From: Chryseobacterium aureum
GTDB taxonomy: Bacteria > Bacteroidota > Bacteroidia > Flavobacteriales > Weeksellaceae
Length of the DNA: 64,000 bases
Assembly (NCBI RefSeq): GCF_003971235.1
Contig: NZ_CP034661.1
Location: 2,418,001 to 2,482,000 of the forward strand
Reading direction: 5' to 3'
Shown: in pieces, positions 26,010-33,667 of the stretch
Layout of the letters: each line of letters starts with the position of its first letter
Numbering within the stretch: the stretch's first letter is position 1
Notes under the pieces: generated by a model
Database searches by the model: none
Seen by the model: the letters and a program-made list of their open reading frames with translations, nothing else
What the model was told of the DNA's origin: nothing
Made by a program: the position numbers and the translations under genes

Positions 26010-26984
26010 TTAAGCGTTTTCCAGGATATAAGAGAACATCAATGGTGCACAGATGGTAGCGTCACTTTCAACGATGAATTTCGGTGTAGTGATATCCAAT
26101 TTACCCCAGGTAATTTTCTCATTGGGAACAGCTCCTGAATATGAACCGTAAGAGGTGGTAGAATCAGAAATCTGGCAGAAATAAGACCAGAAAGGAATGT
26201 CATGCATTTCCATATCCTGATACAGCATTGGTACTACACAGATTGGGAAATCTCCTGCGATACCTCCACCAATCTGGAAGAATCCTACTCCTTTTCCTCC
26301 TGAATTCTTGGTATACCAGTCAGCAAGGTAGGTCATATACTCGATACCTGATTTCATTGTGGTAGCCTTAAGCTCCCCTTTGATACAGTAAGAAGCGAAG
26401 ATGTTACCCATTGTAGAATCTTCCCATCCCGGTACTACAATTGGTAAGTTGGCTTCTGCAGCAGCAATCATCCATGAGTTTTCTCTAGGAATTTCATAGT
26501 ACTGTTCCAATACCCCTGAAAGGATCATTTTGTACATGAATTCATGTGGGAAATATCTTTCTCCTTTAGCTTCTGCATCTTTCCAGATCTCTACGATATG
26601 CTTCTGTAATCTTCTGAAAGCTTCTTCTTCAGGGATACAGGTATCAGTAACTCTGTTCAGACCTCTTTCCAAAAGATCCCACTCATCCTGAGCTGTTAAA
26701 TCTCTATAATGAGGAACTCTTTCATAGTGAGAGTGTGCTACAAGGTTCATTAAATCTTCTTCAAGGTTAGCCCCTGTACAAGAGATAAAATCTACTTTTC
26801 CCTGACGGATCATTTCAGCAAGAATCTTTCCCAATTCAGCAGTAGACATTGCTCCTGCTAAAGTAATCATCATTTTTCCGCCATCTTTAAGATGTGCAAC
26901 ATATCCTTTAGAAGCATCCACCAATGCAGCTGCGTTGAAGTGCAGGTAATACTTTTCTATGAACTCAGTTATCGGTTTGCTCAT
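26010..26984 (-). CDS. deoxyhypusine synthase family protein
   Basis: A 324-aa homologue of deoxyhypusine synthase. The start is the ATG at 26984; the in-frame extension upstream is noncoding in character and crosses the promoter box. Family features: ITLAGAMSTAELGKILAEMI, FISCTGANLEEDLMNLVAHSHYERVP (NAD-binding region), IVVPGWEDSTMGN, GVGFFQIGGGIAGDFPICVVP, and ITWGKLD with Lys295 matching the catalytic lysine of eukaryotic enzymes (VSWGKIR). Bacteria have no eIF5A. Bacterial members are thought to work on polyamines, for example as homospermidine synthases, but the activity of this branch is not established. The gene is framed by two inverted copies of an 80-nt repeat. Confidence 0.9.
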   Translation of the reverse strand: MSKPITEFIEKYYLHFNAAALVDASKGYVAHLKDGGKMMITLAGAMSTAELGKILAEMIRQGKVDFISCTGANLEEDLMNLVAHSHYERVPHYRDLTAQDEWDLLERGLNRVTDTCIPEEEAFRRLQKHIVEIWKDAEAKGERYFPHEFMYKMILSGVLEQYYEIPRENSWMIAAAEANLPIVVPGWEDSTMGNIFASYCIKGELKATTMKSGIEYMTYLADWYTKNSGGKGVGFFQIGGGIAGDFPICVVPMLYQDMEMHDIPFWSYFCQISDSTTSYGSYSGAVPNEKITWGKLDITTPKFIVESDATICAPLMFSYILENA

Positions 26985-26998
26985 TTTTAAAATTTTTG

Positions 26999-27006
26999 CA
27001 AAGATA
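26999..27006 (-). promoter_or_regulatory. TATCTTTG -7 box for the deoxyhypusine-synthase-like gene
   Basis: On the minus strand, exact TAnnTTTG 14 nt before the ATG at 26984. It supports this start over the upstream one. Confidence 0.5.
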
Positions 27007-27449
27007 AAACTTAAAAACGGAATGCAGTCAACGCACTTGAAGAAAGTGTGAGAGTGGAGTATTTTTTTATCATTTGTTAAATAGAAGAGCATAAGTTGTT
27101 GGAAAATGGAAGGGTACAAATGATTTTAAAGCATTGTGAATATTTTAAGGCACAAGAATATTTCGGCTTCGCTCAATATTAGATTTTCAGCAAGGGAAAG
27201 CATCATTTTCGCACAGATCACACAAATCACACAGATTTTTATACTATTAAAAATTAGTGTGAGATAAAAAGATAAATTGTGCAATATAAAATTTTATCGA
27301 AGACAAAATCCTCGCGCCTTAAAGCAGGAGCCATATCAAAAAATTTCGACTTTGTGTTTTCCAACATTAAAAGTTTATAAAAAAGCACGACCCAAAATGA
27401 GCCGCGCTTTCATCGTAATTTAATTTAATTTAATATTTTCAACAAAGCT
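27007..27449. other. intergenic region with several repeats, no gene
   Basis: Nothing coding was recognised. It holds a 9-bp tandem triplication (CACAGATCA-like units at 27212-27238), repeat family 1 copy B (27284-27363), and a weak GC-rich hairpin at about 27382-27410 that may end the GreA/GreB-like gene. Confidence 0.55.
27284..27363 (-). repeat. dispersed 80-nt repeat, family 1, copy B
   Basis: Reverse-complement copy of 25749-25829. The identical 30-nt core is 27305-27334. Differences outside the core are scattered single substitutions, as expected for old copies of one element. Confidence 0.75.
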
Positions 27450-27830
27450 TTATCCTTCCCAGGCTTCCACCTTCAAAATCTCAATTTTCCTTTCCCCTTC
27501 TCTGAAAGGCCAATCTATGATATCTCCTACTTTGTATCCTACAACCGCAAGAGCAATATCTGACAGGATAGAATGTTTATTCTTCTTAAGCTTTGCTCTG
27601 GTAGAGGGCACAAAAATATATTCGTGTTCGAAGTTTAAGGTATGGTCTTTTAAGGTTACCTTTCTACCTACTGTTACAACATCAGCCGGAAGATCTCTTC
27701 TCAGTACCTGTTTTGCTTTTCTCAGTTCTTCAGTAAGTCTTTTTTCTTCTCCGATGCTCACTTTTTTTCTTCTGAGTGTATCTTTTATCGCATCATAAAT
27801 TCCGGTGGTTACAATAATCTGATTGGACAT
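27450..27830 (-). CDS. GreA/GreB family elongation-factor-like protein
   Basis: A 126-aa protein with the C-terminal FKBP-like fold of GreA/GreB factors (LSDIALAVVGYKVGDIIDWPFREGERKIEILKVE). Ahead of it is a shortened helical region (IYDAIKDTLRRKKVSIGEEKRLTEELRKAKQVLR, residues 11-44). GreA is about 158 aa, so the coiled coil is truncated and closer to Rnk-type proteins that bind RNA polymerase without transcript cleavage. The ATG at 27830 is preferred; the in-frame extension to 27890 is AT-rich. Monocistronic. It probably acts on RNA polymerase in the cytosol. Confidence 0.85.
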   Translation of the reverse strand: MSNQIIVTTGIYDAIKDTLRRKKVSIGEEKRLTEELRKAKQVLRRDLPADVVTVGRKVTLKDHTLNFEHEYIFVPSTRAKLKKNKHSILSDIALAVVGYKVGDIIDWPFREGERKIEILKVEAWEG

Positions 27831-28179
27831 TTTCTTTATTTTTTTGAAATTAAGATGCAGTAATTCCCCAATGATCCAATGTAAAATCAAGGCATATGAC
27901 AGCCTTCTTCTATGGAAAACTGCAAAAAAGTAATTATAAAATTGGAAGTGATTCCCTGTCTTGGATCCTGACAGGGACTAAATAATGAAGTCCTTAGAAC
28001 TTTTCAGAAAAGAATCTGTATGAAGGTAAAGTAAAGACAGCAGCAATCCTGACCGGCGTTGTCCTGCAGATAAAAAGATTGTTGGTGTCATGATCAATGA
28101 GTATTAATTCTAACAAAGATAGGGCTTAAAAACGACATTCAGAAACTGTATCTTTTTTGATCAGAAATATCACATTCGA
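27831..28179. other. 349-nt intergenic region with one inverted repeat
   Basis: No gene recognised. A perfect 8-bp inverted repeat TCCCTGTC-N9-GACAGGGA lies at 27953-27977. It has no T run on either side and so looks more like an operator or structured RNA than a terminator. Confidence 0.45.
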
Positions 28180-28572
28180 TTACAATCTGAAGCGTCTGTT
28201 TTCTTTCTTGTCTGAAAGTTTTTTCTTGTTATCCAGTCTTTTTTGCTTCTGTCCTTTTGAAGGTTTTGTGGCGGTTCTCTTTTTGGGAATAATAAGTGCT
28301 TTATTGACAATTTCAGTTATTTTTTCAATGGCCTTATTCTTATTCATCAGCTGGGTTCTGCTTTCTGAAACAGTGAGGAATAAAAAGCCGTCTGCATTGA
28401 TTCTGTTTTTCAGTTTATGCTGGATCAGTACTTTTTCATCCTCATTAAAGAAATCTGATGCATTCACTTTCCAAAGTACGGTAACTGCGGTCTCCACTTT
28501 ATTAACGTTCTGCCCACCTGCGCCGCTGCTGCGGGAAGTTTTGAAACTGAGTTCTTTTGAAAAGTCTTTCAT
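28180..28572 (-). CDS. arfB: alternative ribosome-rescue factor / peptidyl-tRNA hydrolase ArfB
   Basis: Releases peptides from ribosomes stalled at the 3' end of truncated mRNA. A 130-aa protein with SSGAGGQNVNKVET near the N-terminus (GGQ at 19-21) and the basic C-terminal tail that enters the empty mRNA channel (KKRTATKPSKGQKQKRLDNKKKLSDKKENRRFRL). The ATG at 28572 is preferred over a TTG 30 nt upstream. It lies 39 nt downstream of menE on the same strand, probably co-transcribed. Confidence 0.93.
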   Translation of the reverse strand: MKDFSKELSFKTSRSSGAGGQNVNKVETAVTVLWKVNASDFFNEDEKVLIQHKLKNRINADGFLFLTVSESRTQLMNKNKAIEKITEIVNKALIIPKKRTATKPSKGQKQKRLDNKKKLSDKKENRRFRL

Positions 28573-28611
28573 TTTTTTAAGATTTTGAGATACCAGAATC
28601 AAGAGTCAGGA

Positions 28612-29634
28612 CTAGAGATTTATATTTTTTTGCAGTTCTATTCTGTTTACTTTCCCATTGGGTGTTCTTGGGATTTCATTGATGAAAATAATGTCTTTTG
28701 GTTTGTGGAAACTCTTCTCAAAAGGTATTTCCATAACTTTTTCCATAACCTCATCAGATTCATTTCCTTCTATAATAAGTACCAGTTTCTGACCTAAACT
28801 TTCATCTGGCAAACCCATGAATACAGCTTCGTTCGGGATTTCTTTTTTCACTAATGCTTCAAGTGTTTCCGGGAAAATTTTTGCACCTCCTGAATTAATT
28901 ATATGGTCTATCCTTCCAAGGAATTTAAACTGTTTTTCATTCTTAATATCAACTAAGTCATTAGTATGCAGTTCTTCAGCATTTATATTAGGGGCAAAAA
29001 TCTTAAGGCATCCTCTGTCATCCAAAGAGATGGTTACATTTTCAAAAACGGTGAAATAATCTTCCTGGTCCGGCATCAATTGTTTTAAGCCAATATGCGA
29101 AAGGGTTTCAGACATTCCATACGTTTCAAAAATGCGGTTTGAAGCACTGAGTTTCATCTGCCGGATTTTATTTTTCAGGCTTTCTGAAACTGCTGCCCCC
29201 CCAATAATCAGATTTTTAATCAGGTGAAGTTTTTCCAGTGAATTTTCTACCTGAAGCGGTGTCATGGCACAAAAATCTATTTCTTCCTGTAAGTTTTCAA
29301 CAGGATGTAGAGAAGGTTCAGAAATTTTTAATTTTAATTTTCTTTCTATGGAACGGACAAGCATCATTTTCCCTGATATATATTCTACAGGAAGGCAAAG
29401 CAATGCAGAATCACCTTCTTTTAATCCTAAAAAATTACAGGTCATTATTGCAGAATTCACCATTTTCTTTTTTTCAATCTCAAAGATTTTCGGAACTCCG
29501 GTAGAGCCTGATGTCTGGACATTGACTCCTGTTTTTTCTGAAAACCATTCTTTCAAAAAAAATTCCACTTTCTTTTCAAATCCGGTATTGAAAGATAATT
29601 TATTAATATTGAGATTATTGAAGTCTATCAGCAT
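28612..29634 (-). CDS. menE: o-succinylbenzoate-CoA ligase-like AMP-binding enzyme
   Basis: A 340-aa acyl-adenylate-forming enzyme with a shortened N-terminus, as found in Bacteroidota MenE, which activates o-succinylbenzoate with CoA in menaquinone synthesis. Motifs: VQTSGSTGVPK (P-loop, about 39-49), FETYGMSET (A5), NDLVDI, FLGRIDHIINSGGAKIFPETLE (A7/A8 hinge) and RTPNGKVNR with the C-terminal catalytic Lys. Other men genes are not in the window, so assignment rests on family and length. Another short acyl-CoA ligase is the alternative. Confidence 0.85.
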   Translation of the reverse strand: MLIDFNNLNINKLSFNTGFEKKVEFFLKEWFSEKTGVNVQTSGSTGVPKIFEIEKKKMVNSAIMTCNFLGLKEGDSALLCLPVEYISGKMMLVRSIERKLKLKISEPSLHPVENLQEEIDFCAMTPLQVENSLEKLHLIKNLIIGGAAVSESLKNKIRQMKLSASNRIFETYGMSETLSHIGLKQLMPDQEDYFTVFENVTISLDDRGCLKIFAPNINAEELHTNDLVDIKNEKQFKFLGRIDHIINSGGAKIFPETLEALVKKEIPNEAVFMGLPDESLGQKLVLIIEGNESDEVMEKVMEIPFEKSFHKPKDIIFINEIPRTPNGKVNRIELQKNINL

Positions 29635-29686
29635 ATTTTCTGTAAATAAATTCTACAGTAAATTTAAAAAAAATTTCAAAAAGTTC

Positions 29687-29716
29687 TTGTAAATAAAGAA
29701 AAAAGCTGTAAATTTG
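29687..29716 (+). promoter_or_regulatory. canonical Bacteroidota promoter of tRNA-Gln
   Basis: TTG (29687-29689), 19-nt spacer, TAAATTTG (29709-29716): a full match to the TTG-N19-TAnnTTTG consensus, 17 nt before the mature tRNA 5' end. It is the clearest promoter in the window. Confidence 0.85.
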
Positions 29717-29733
29717 CACCACCAAAATAAAAC

Positions 29734-29804
29734 AGACCTATAGTGTAACGGTAACACTCCGGTTTTTGGTACCGTCATTCGGGGTTCGAATCCCTGTGGG
29801 TCTA
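29734..29804 (+). tRNA. tRNA-Gln (anticodon TTG)
   Basis: 71 nt. Acceptor stem AGACCTA / TGGGTCT (7 bp) with discriminator A; D stem GTGT/ACAC; anticodon loop TTTTGGT with TTG; T arm CGGGG-TTCGAAT-CCCTG. The anticodon stem has four pairs plus a C-T mismatch at its outer end. CCA is not encoded. It is flanked by a consensus promoter and a terminator, so it is a single-gene unit. Confidence 0.93.
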
Positions 29805-29805
29805 C

Positions 29806-29832
29806 AAACCACCTTTTTTAAGGTGGTTTTTG
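29806..29832 (+). terminator. rho-independent terminator of tRNA-Gln
   Basis: 10-bp stem AAACCACCTT / AAGGTGGTTT with a TTTT loop and trailing T's, directly after the tRNA. Confidence 0.9.
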
Positions 29833-29891
29833 TTTTTATTTTACACCTGTTTCAAGGTGACGCAGGGATAATCATAAAAAAACTATAATCT

Positions 29892-31430
29892 ATGAAAAAA
29901 CATTATTTCTTATTCTTTTCAATGCTCGGCATTTTTTTGAATGCCCAAAGTTTCAGTTTCGATTCTACCTTTGGAAATGGCGGTTATTGTATGTATGATA
30001 ATTTTTATGAGACCTCAGATGCCGTAATGCTTCCGGATGGTCAATTCATTACAGCTACCTCCACGGGTTCTATCACGATCAGAAAAGTAAACCAAAGTGG
30101 AACTCTTGATACCTATTTTGGAACAAAAAACTACAATATGGACACAAGTACCATTGATAAAAGTGAATCCATTAAAAAAATTATTTTACATAATAATAAA
30201 ATATTGATCTACGGAAGGGTAAATGCTACTCCCACCCACAGCTTATATGATTGGTTTCTAACAAGAATTAATCTGGACGGATCTATGGACACCAGTTTTG
30301 GAACCAATGGTTTTACGACTCAATCTGTAAGTCAAAATGGTACAGCAGATGATTTTGCGGTAGATCAGAACGGAAACAGCTACCTTCTTGTTTCCAATAT
30401 GGGTTCTTATATGGTAAAAGTAAATTCCAATGGAGTTATTGATACTAATTTCGGCACCAATGGGAAGCTATCACTTAATACATTTTATCCTAAAAAATTC
30501 TACATACAAAATGACGGAAAACTGGTAATGGCAGGTACTAAAACCAATACATTAACCTACACAGAGGACTCTTATATCGAAAGAAGACTGCCTGACGGCA
30601 CTTACGATTCTACATTTGGCAATAACGGAGCTGTTTTTATTCCTAATACCGATGGCTCTGTTGTCAGAAATTTTGAATATGATTATGCCCATAATTCCAT
30701 CTTAGTACTGCACAGTAAAAATACTACATATGGAGGTACTTTCTATTTGTCTAAAATTCAAATTTCAGATGGTGCTTCTGTTTCCGGGTTCTCCAACAAT
30801 GGAAGAACACCTGATTATAGTTTTAACACGGCACAGCAACTGACATTGGGCCAGATTACCGTATTGGCCAATTCAAAAATAGTAGTCATGGGGGCTTTAA
30901 TGAATATGTATAATGGTACTCCAAACCTTATTCAGCAGCTATTTGTAACAAGACTCAATGCTAATGGCAGTGTAGACTACACCACTTCCAGCGCTGGTTT
31001 TCAGTATTTCATGGCTGCTCCTCCCACTGCATCTATAAGAGCTGATTATGTGAAGAAGTTATTTAATCTTAATGATGGGTCACTTGTTCTCGCTTATTCC
31101 GGCGGCAGTGTAACGTATGGCTCCAAGTCTTTTTTGGCTAAGTTCAACAGTGGTTTCCTTGGAATGGAGAATGTTTCTGCCACAGATCAGAGCTATAAAT
31201 CCACTCTATATCCCAACCCTGCTAATGATGGCGTAACGATACAAAATAAGAAATACAGCGGCGGAAGCTTTGAGTATAGCATTTTTGATATGTCCGGGAA
31301 AAAAATTCAAAGCGGTTCTTCAAAATTCAATGAACAAATAAATATTCAGAGACTGGAAAAAGGAAATTATATGATTCAGTTTGATACTGAAAAAGGAGAC
31401 AAACAATCTTTGAAATTAGTAAAAAAATAA
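29892..31430 (+). CDS. T9SS-secreted delta-60 repeat protein
   Basis: A 512-aa exported protein. Residues 1-18 are a signal peptide (FSMLGIFLNAQ). Repeats of the delta-60 type, recognisable by LDTYFG, MDTSFGTNGF, IDTNFGTNGKL and YDSTFGNNGA, spaced about 50-60 residues, probably form a beta-propeller over residues ~20-420. The last ~85 residues are a type A T9SS sorting domain (STLYPNPANDGVTIQ, SIFDMSGKKIQSG, LEKGNYMIQF, SLKLVKK), so the protein is delivered to the surface or medium by the type IX system. Ligand or activity unknown. Confidence 0.92.
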   Translation: MKKHYFLFFSMLGIFLNAQSFSFDSTFGNGGYCMYDNFYETSDAVMLPDGQFITATSTGSITIRKVNQSGTLDTYFGTKNYNMDTSTIDKSESIKKIILHNNKILIYGRVNATPTHSLYDWFLTRINLDGSMDTSFGTNGFTTQSVSQNGTADDFAVDQNGNSYLLVSNMGSYMVKVNSNGVIDTNFGTNGKLSLNTFYPKKFYIQNDGKLVMAGTKTNTLTYTEDSYIERRLPDGTYDSTFGNNGAVFIPNTDGSVVRNFEYDYAHNSILVLHSKNTTYGGTFYLSKIQISDGASVSGFSNNGRTPDYSFNTAQQLTLGQITVLANSKIVVMGALMNMYNGTPNLIQQLFVTRLNANGSVDYTTSSAGFQYFMAAPPTASIRADYVKKLFNLNDGSLVLAYSGGSVTYGSKSFLAKFNSGFLGMENVSATDQSYKSTLYPNPANDGVTIQNKKYSGGSFEYSIFDMSGKKIQSGSSKFNEQINIQRLEKGNYMIQFDTEKGDKQSLKLVKK

Positions 31431-31457
31431 AAGCGGATATTGATCTAATTATCCAAT

Positions 31458-31484
31458 AAAACCATCCTTTTCAGGATGGTTTTT
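31458..31484 (+). terminator. bidirectional rho-independent terminator
   Basis: 11-bp stem AAAACCATCCT / AGGATGGTTTT with a TTTC loop and flanking A/T runs. It separates the converging T9SS-cargo and HdeD-like genes. Confidence 0.85.
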
Positions 31485-31514
31485 ATTTATTCGATCAGTA
31501 TAATATTATTATTT

Positions 31515-32147
31515 TTATCTTTTAAGATCATCAATCTCTTCCTGTATAGATTGGATCCTGTCTCTTAATTCCTGGCTTACTTTTCCTGGGATCTTTTTCA
31601 CTTTTCTTAAATCCAGAGCCAGCATAATGGAAGCAATCCCCATGAAAATAAAAGAAACACCGGTGAGGGTAACTAATGAAATGCCCGTAAATACTGGATT
31701 GAATATTAGTAACAAGGAAAAAATAATTCCTCCAACGCTTGCAAGGGCTACATTTCCCCAACTCATTATTCTCATACTTTTAAGATCAAATGCGAATCCC
31801 AATAACTGAAATGAACGAAACAGCAAAGTAAACCCGATCACAAACGGGAGTACCGTCATGGAAATCCGGGGATTGGCAATAAGGTATATTCCTATTGCAG
31901 TGGTTAATAACCCGCTTACCAGAAACCAGCCCCAGCCCTGAAGGGATTTGCTGTTCTGTAGGGAGAAAAATATTTCGGTAATTCCCGAGAATAAGAAAGA
32001 AACACTAAATAAAACGGAAAGGGTAACATACGTTGCAAGGGGTACACTGAATGCATAAAAACCACAGATCAGGAAAATAATTCCGAAGATTAATGGAATG
32101 TACCAGTGTTTTACAGTGTTGGTAAGGGTTTGAAATAAATTGGCCAT
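31515..32147 (-). CDS. HdeD/DUF308 family membrane protein
   Basis: A 210-aa inner-membrane protein with six hydrophobic helices (for example WYIPLIFGIIFLICGFYAF, GWFLVSGLLTTAIGIYLI, VLPFVIGFTLLFRSFQLLGFAF) and a cytosolic C-terminal coiled coil (LRDRIQSIQEEIDDLKR). The pattern GWxxxxGxxxxxxGxxL repeated across helix pairs is typical of the DUF308/HdeD acid-resistance family. The role of flavobacterial members is not known. Monocistronic. Confidence 0.88.
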   Translation of the reverse strand: MANLFQTLTNTVKHWYIPLIFGIIFLICGFYAFSVPLATYVTLSVLFSVSFLFSGITEIFFSLQNSKSLQGWGWFLVSGLLTTAIGIYLIANPRISMTVLPFVIGFTLLFRSFQLLGFAFDLKSMRIMSWGNVALASVGGIIFSLLLIFNPVFTGISLVTLTGVSFIFMGIASIMLALDLRKVKKIPGKVSQELRDRIQSIQEEIDDLKR

Positions 32148-32330
32148 AGGTGTCTTTTTTGGTTCTGCCTACTTTTTGAAACGGTTTCGGCTTATCCGCA
32201 GGTATTTCAAACAGGCTATTTTTTCACCTGAATTTGAAATATAACCTCTTTCCAATTTACGAAAAAAATAACTAATGAAGCACCCTATTTCATGAATTGT
32301 TTTCATAAAATGACATGAGATAGCGCGAAT

Positions 32331-33455
32331 TTATTTCACTGATTCCATCTGATGTGCATAATTTCCGGCAGGCTGCTGCTGGGTTACGCAATGTACCATT
32401 CCTCCGTTTTCATACAGGTTTCTCACATCGATTCCTATGACTTTTCTATCCGGATACTGAGCCTGAATAATCTTATTCGCAATTGCATCATTGGGATCTC
32501 CATAGTTTGGAACCAATACGACGCCGTTGGCTACATAATAATTAATATAAGAGCCTTTTTCTTCCAGCTGCTTCCCATAGGCCGTTTTCACTTTGTTTTT
32601 AGTAGCCGGAACATATACTTTTTTATATTCTTTTCCATTTATATTGGCTGCCGTATAAAGCGTGTTGATATCTTTTTCAGAAAGCCCAAGCTCGAGAAGA
32701 TCATCTTCTTTCATGGTAAGCATGGTATCAGGATTACTGAATTTCATAAAGCCATCAATATGCATATCAGTAACGTCTAATCCTGTTACTCCGTCCAGCC
32801 AGATTATTTTGGAAACGCCATAATAAGTTTCAAACATTTCTTCCGCTTCTTGCTGGGTAATACCTTTGTTTCTGATAGCTCCTTTTTTCTGGCTGATTAC
32901 GGAACTTTTACAAGCCATTAAAACACCGTTTCCATCAGTTTCCACCGAACCGCCCTCATTCACCATTTCCTCATTCAGGTTGATTACTTTCATTCCCAGA
33001 TCTGAACCTATCTTTTGCGGAATTTCATCACAGTTTTCAAAATCAAATTTCTCACCCCATCCATTAAATCCCCAGTCTTCAATGAGAACATTCCCTTTGC
33101 TGTCTTTTACGAAAACAGGTCCGTTATCTCTGATCCATACATCATCGGTAGGATACACTCTGAAATCAACATTCTTCATGGGAACTTTGCTGTCCTGCAA
33201 AAGATTGATAATTCTGTTTTTCTCTTCATTATTATAAGCAATAATGTGAACCTTCTCTCCCCACTGCAGTGCTTTTGTCATGTCTACCCATGTCTGTTCT
33301 ACCCTTTTACGGTAGGTCATCCCATGTTGATAGTGATGTGGCCATTGCAGCCACGTTCCTTCATGCTTTGAAGATTCTTCGGGAAAATGATAATCTGTCT
33401 GTGCCATACTGAGTGCAAAGCTTAATGCTAAAGTGATTGTGAATAATTTTTTCAT
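32331..33455 (-). CDS. exported agmatine deiminase / peptidyl-arginine deiminase family protein
   Basis: A 374-aa guanidino-group-modifying enzyme of the agmatine deiminase/PPAD family. Residues 1-18 are a signal peptide (LALSFALSMAQ), unlike cytosolic AguA. Catalytic and substrate-binding blocks: TWLQWPHH, DDVWIRDNGPVF, EGGSVETDGNG, DVTDMHIDGFMKF (catalytic His/Asp), and GGMVHCVTQQQPA with nucleophile Cys356. All key residues are present. It could act on free agmatine in the periplasm or on peptidyl arginine. There is no T9SS domain, so it probably stays in the periplasm. Confidence 0.9.
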   Translation of the reverse strand: MKKLFTITLALSFALSMAQTDYHFPEESSKHEGTWLQWPHHYQHGMTYRKRVEQTWVDMTKALQWGEKVHIIAYNNEEKNRIINLLQDSKVPMKNVDFRVYPTDDVWIRDNGPVFVKDSKGNVLIEDWGFNGWGEKFDFENCDEIPQKIGSDLGMKVINLNEEMVNEGGSVETDGNGVLMACKSSVISQKKGAIRNKGITQQEAEEMFETYYGVSKIIWLDGVTGLDVTDMHIDGFMKFSNPDTMLTMKEDDLLELGLSEKDINTLYTAANINGKEYKKVYVPATKNKVKTAYGKQLEEKGSYINYYVANGVVLVPNYGDPNDAIANKIIQAQYPDRKVIGIDVRNLYENGGMVHCVTQQQPAGNYAHQMESVK

Positions 33456-33501
33456 ATCATGACAATTTTTTTCCTGTGAATACAGTGATGATGTATGGGT
33501 G

Positions 33502-33509
33502 CAAAATTA
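33502..33509 (-). promoter_or_regulatory. TAATTTTG -7 box for the deiminase gene
   Basis: Exact TAnnTTTG on the minus strand, 46 nt upstream of the ATG. A TTG lies 16 nt further up (33526-33528), slightly closer than usual. Confidence 0.45.
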
Positions 33510-33608
33510 CAGCTCTTAAAAAAGCCAATCTTGTCCTAAATTGACATTCTGTTCATACCGCGCAAAGTAAATATTGCAATTGTAATTTACTGAAAATAAA
33601 TACATAAA

Positions 33609-33638
33609 AAAGGTGAAAATCAAATGATTTTCACCTTT
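33609..33638 (-). terminator. rho-independent terminator of the permease gene
   Basis: 14-bp perfect stem AAAGGTGAAAATCA / TGATTTTCACCTTT, 2-nt loop, followed on the minus strand by TTTATG; 30 nt beyond the permease stop. Confidence 0.85.
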
Positions 33639-33667
33639 CCAAAACATGCCTGAAGCTGTTTCATGTC

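Noticed and set aside
24950..27450. Considered as a CRISPR or mobile-element region because of several repeats
   Set aside because: Repeats are few, unequal in spacing and in both orientations; there are no cas genes, transposase or target-site duplications.
28157..28588. 143-codon plus-strand frame with hydrophobic stretches
   Set aside because: Exact antisense of arfB, which has the GGQ motif; the hydrophobicity is the complement of the Lys-rich tail.
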